From assembly GCA_031274075.1 (NCBI GenBank), contig JAISQQ010000274.1, forward strand, positions 1-12,678: a DNA stretch of 12,678 nucleotides. Reading direction: 5' to 3'. Made by a program: the position numbers and the translations under genes. The notes beneath the pieces are model-generated. The model ran no database searches. It saw nothing but the letters and a program-made list of their open reading frames with translations, and was not told where the DNA came from. Below, piece after piece: positions 12,077-12,678 of this stretch. The number at the start of each line of letters is the position of its first letter. Position 1 is the stretch's first letter. The DNA comes from Accumulibacter sp. Lineage in GTDB: Bacteria; Pseudomonadota; Gammaproteobacteria; Burkholderiales; Rhodocyclaceae.

Positions 12077-12119
12077 CATCGACAGCGAGTCAAGGGAGGA
12101 AGGGAAGAAAGGAAAAACC

Positions 12120-12134
12120 GCAAGAATCGTGCCA
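12120..12134 (-). promoter_or_regulatory. Sigma54 (RpoN) promoter
   Basis: The minus strand reads TGGCACG-ATTC-TTGC, matching the sigma54 consensus TGGCACG-N4-TTGC at every fixed position; only the following base is G rather than A/T. The expected start is about 12 nt downstream, near 12108. A bound enhancer protein is required for such promoters; no enhancer-binding protein gene is in the window. Confidence 0.75.
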
Positions 12135-12450
12135 AACTTCCCCATTTTGCCCCTGCCGCGTTCACTTTTTCCTCGATCCTTTCTTTCCGGCGGGACGAAT
12201 CATGCCGCCGCCGTTATAAGTGTATTTCCGACAGCTTCCCCTTTTGTCATTTTTTCGAAGCGGATGGTAACATCGTACAGTGGCGATGGCAAAGCGGGCT
12301 TGCGAGTACGGAGCGTCCGGTCACTGAATTGTCTTTCGTCCTCTGAAAAGCCAGCAAAGCCACATCGAGCTGTGCGAACGGTTGCGCTGGTTTGCACCTC
12401 CATCCGAATCATTACTTGCAAAGTACGAAGGAATCTACGAAGGAGCCGCC
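12135..12450. other. Intergenic region between divergent transcription units
   Basis: No supportable gene. The stretch holds the upstream area of the sigma54 promoter (where enhancer sites would be expected), the tentative plus-strand promoter, and at about 12315-12345 a faint match to the GGACAG-type repeat (GTCCGGTCACTGAATTGTC). Confidence 0.5.
12244..12273 (+). promoter_or_regulatory. Possible sigma70 promoter for the dehydrogenase gene
   Basis: TTGTCA (12244-12249) and TAACAT (12268-12273) are spaced by 18 nt. A start near 12280 would give a leader of about 170 nt. The match is moderate only. Confidence 0.3.
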
Positions 12451-12678
12451 ATGAAAATCCTGATTGCCGACAAGGTATCCGCCAAGATGGTTGCCGATCT
12501 CGAAGCGCTGGGTTGCGAGGTCGCGCTCGCGCCCGATCTGTCCGCCGAGGCGCTGCCCTCGGCGATCGCCGGCGTGGAAATCCTGGTCGTCCGTTCCAAG
12601 CGGGTCACCGGCGCCAGCATCGAAGCGGGACGCTCGCTGTCGCTGATCGTCCGCGCCGGCGCCGGCGTCAACACCATC
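12451..12678 (+). CDS. D-isomer-specific 2-hydroxyacid dehydrogenase, probably 3-phosphoglycerate dehydrogenase (5' part)
   Basis: 76 residues are visible and the gene runs off the right edge. MKILIADKVS, LEALGCEVALAPDL, LPSAIAGVEILVVRS, VTGASIEAG and LSLIVRAGAGVNTI follow the N-terminal substrate-domain pattern of SerA-type enzymes, which oxidise 3-phosphoglycerate to 3-phosphohydroxypyruvate in the first step of serine synthesis. VVRS (46-49) and RAGAGVNTI (68-76) are the most diagnostic parts. The NAD-binding domain and catalytic Arg/Glu/His are outside the window, so other members such as glycerate or erythronate-phosphate dehydrogenase cannot be excluded. AAGGAG (12440-12445) is 5 nt before the ATG. 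It is divergent from the HD-GYP/kinase operon. Confidence 0.85.
   Translation, partial: MKILIADKVSAKMVADLEALGCEVALAPDLSAEALPSAIAGVEILVVRSKRVTGASIEAGRSLSLIVRAGAGVNTI

Noticed and set aside
11861..12145. 94-codon minus-strand frame starting at 12145
   Set aside because: It would have to read through the sigma54 promoter and the terminator, and has no family resemblance.

Overview
The window looks like a piece of a GC-rich proteobacterial chromosome. A betaproteobacterium, perhaps near Rhodocyclales, is my best guess. This rests on a class-II-type cyclic-nucleotide phosphodiesterase next to rpe, the style of the L-idonate dehydrogenase and SDR proteins, and the dense intergenic repeats. No rRNA is visible, so the taxonomic placement is inference.

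Left part (1-2213, minus strand): an RNA-centred island. A strong sigma70-type promoter (2263-2291) drives a tRNA(CAU). An intrinsic terminator follows, then a structured hairpin and a tight run of four tRNAs: Phe-GAA, a class-II-shaped tRNA with Cys anticodon GCA, Thr-UGU and the rare Arg-GCG. Directly downstream on the same strand come an HNH endonuclease gene and the 5' part of rtcB, the RNA ligase that repairs cleaved tRNA. Several of the tRNAs have odd features. The whole reads like a tRNA replacement and repair module, and it is the most interesting item in the window. A small Cro/C1-type HTH gene (2403-2687) is transcribed divergently from the array.

Middle part (2690-7750): ordinary metabolism embedded in repeats. 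A metallo-beta-lactamase-fold cyclic-nucleotide phosphodiesterase (2896-3663), ribulose-phosphate 3-epimerase (3747-4436) and a zinc-dependent L-idonate 5-dehydrogenase-like enzyme (4568-5608) all lie on the plus strand. A repeat-rich 680-bp stretch follows. It holds a terminator-like hairpin, a 146-bp palindrome, and a ~300-bp MITE whose left end matches, inverted over 19 nt, the end of a degraded IS5-family transposase remnant at 7200-7573. Between MITE and IS remnant lies an SDR gene (6287-6983, minus) broken by a deletion and frameshift.

Right part (7752-12450, minus strand): a two-gene signalling operon. An HD-GYP response regulator (c-di-GMP phosphodiesterase) is followed by a large soluble hybrid histidine kinase with three PAS-like domains, HisKA, HATPase, REC and HPt. 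Upstream is a near-consensus sigma54 promoter, then an intrinsic terminator inside the presumed leader, then a small frameshifted lipoprotein-like reading frame. Together these suggest an attenuated, sigma54-controlled c-di-GMP switch. The window closes on the plus strand with the first 76 codons of a 3-phosphoglycerate-dehydrogenase-like gene.
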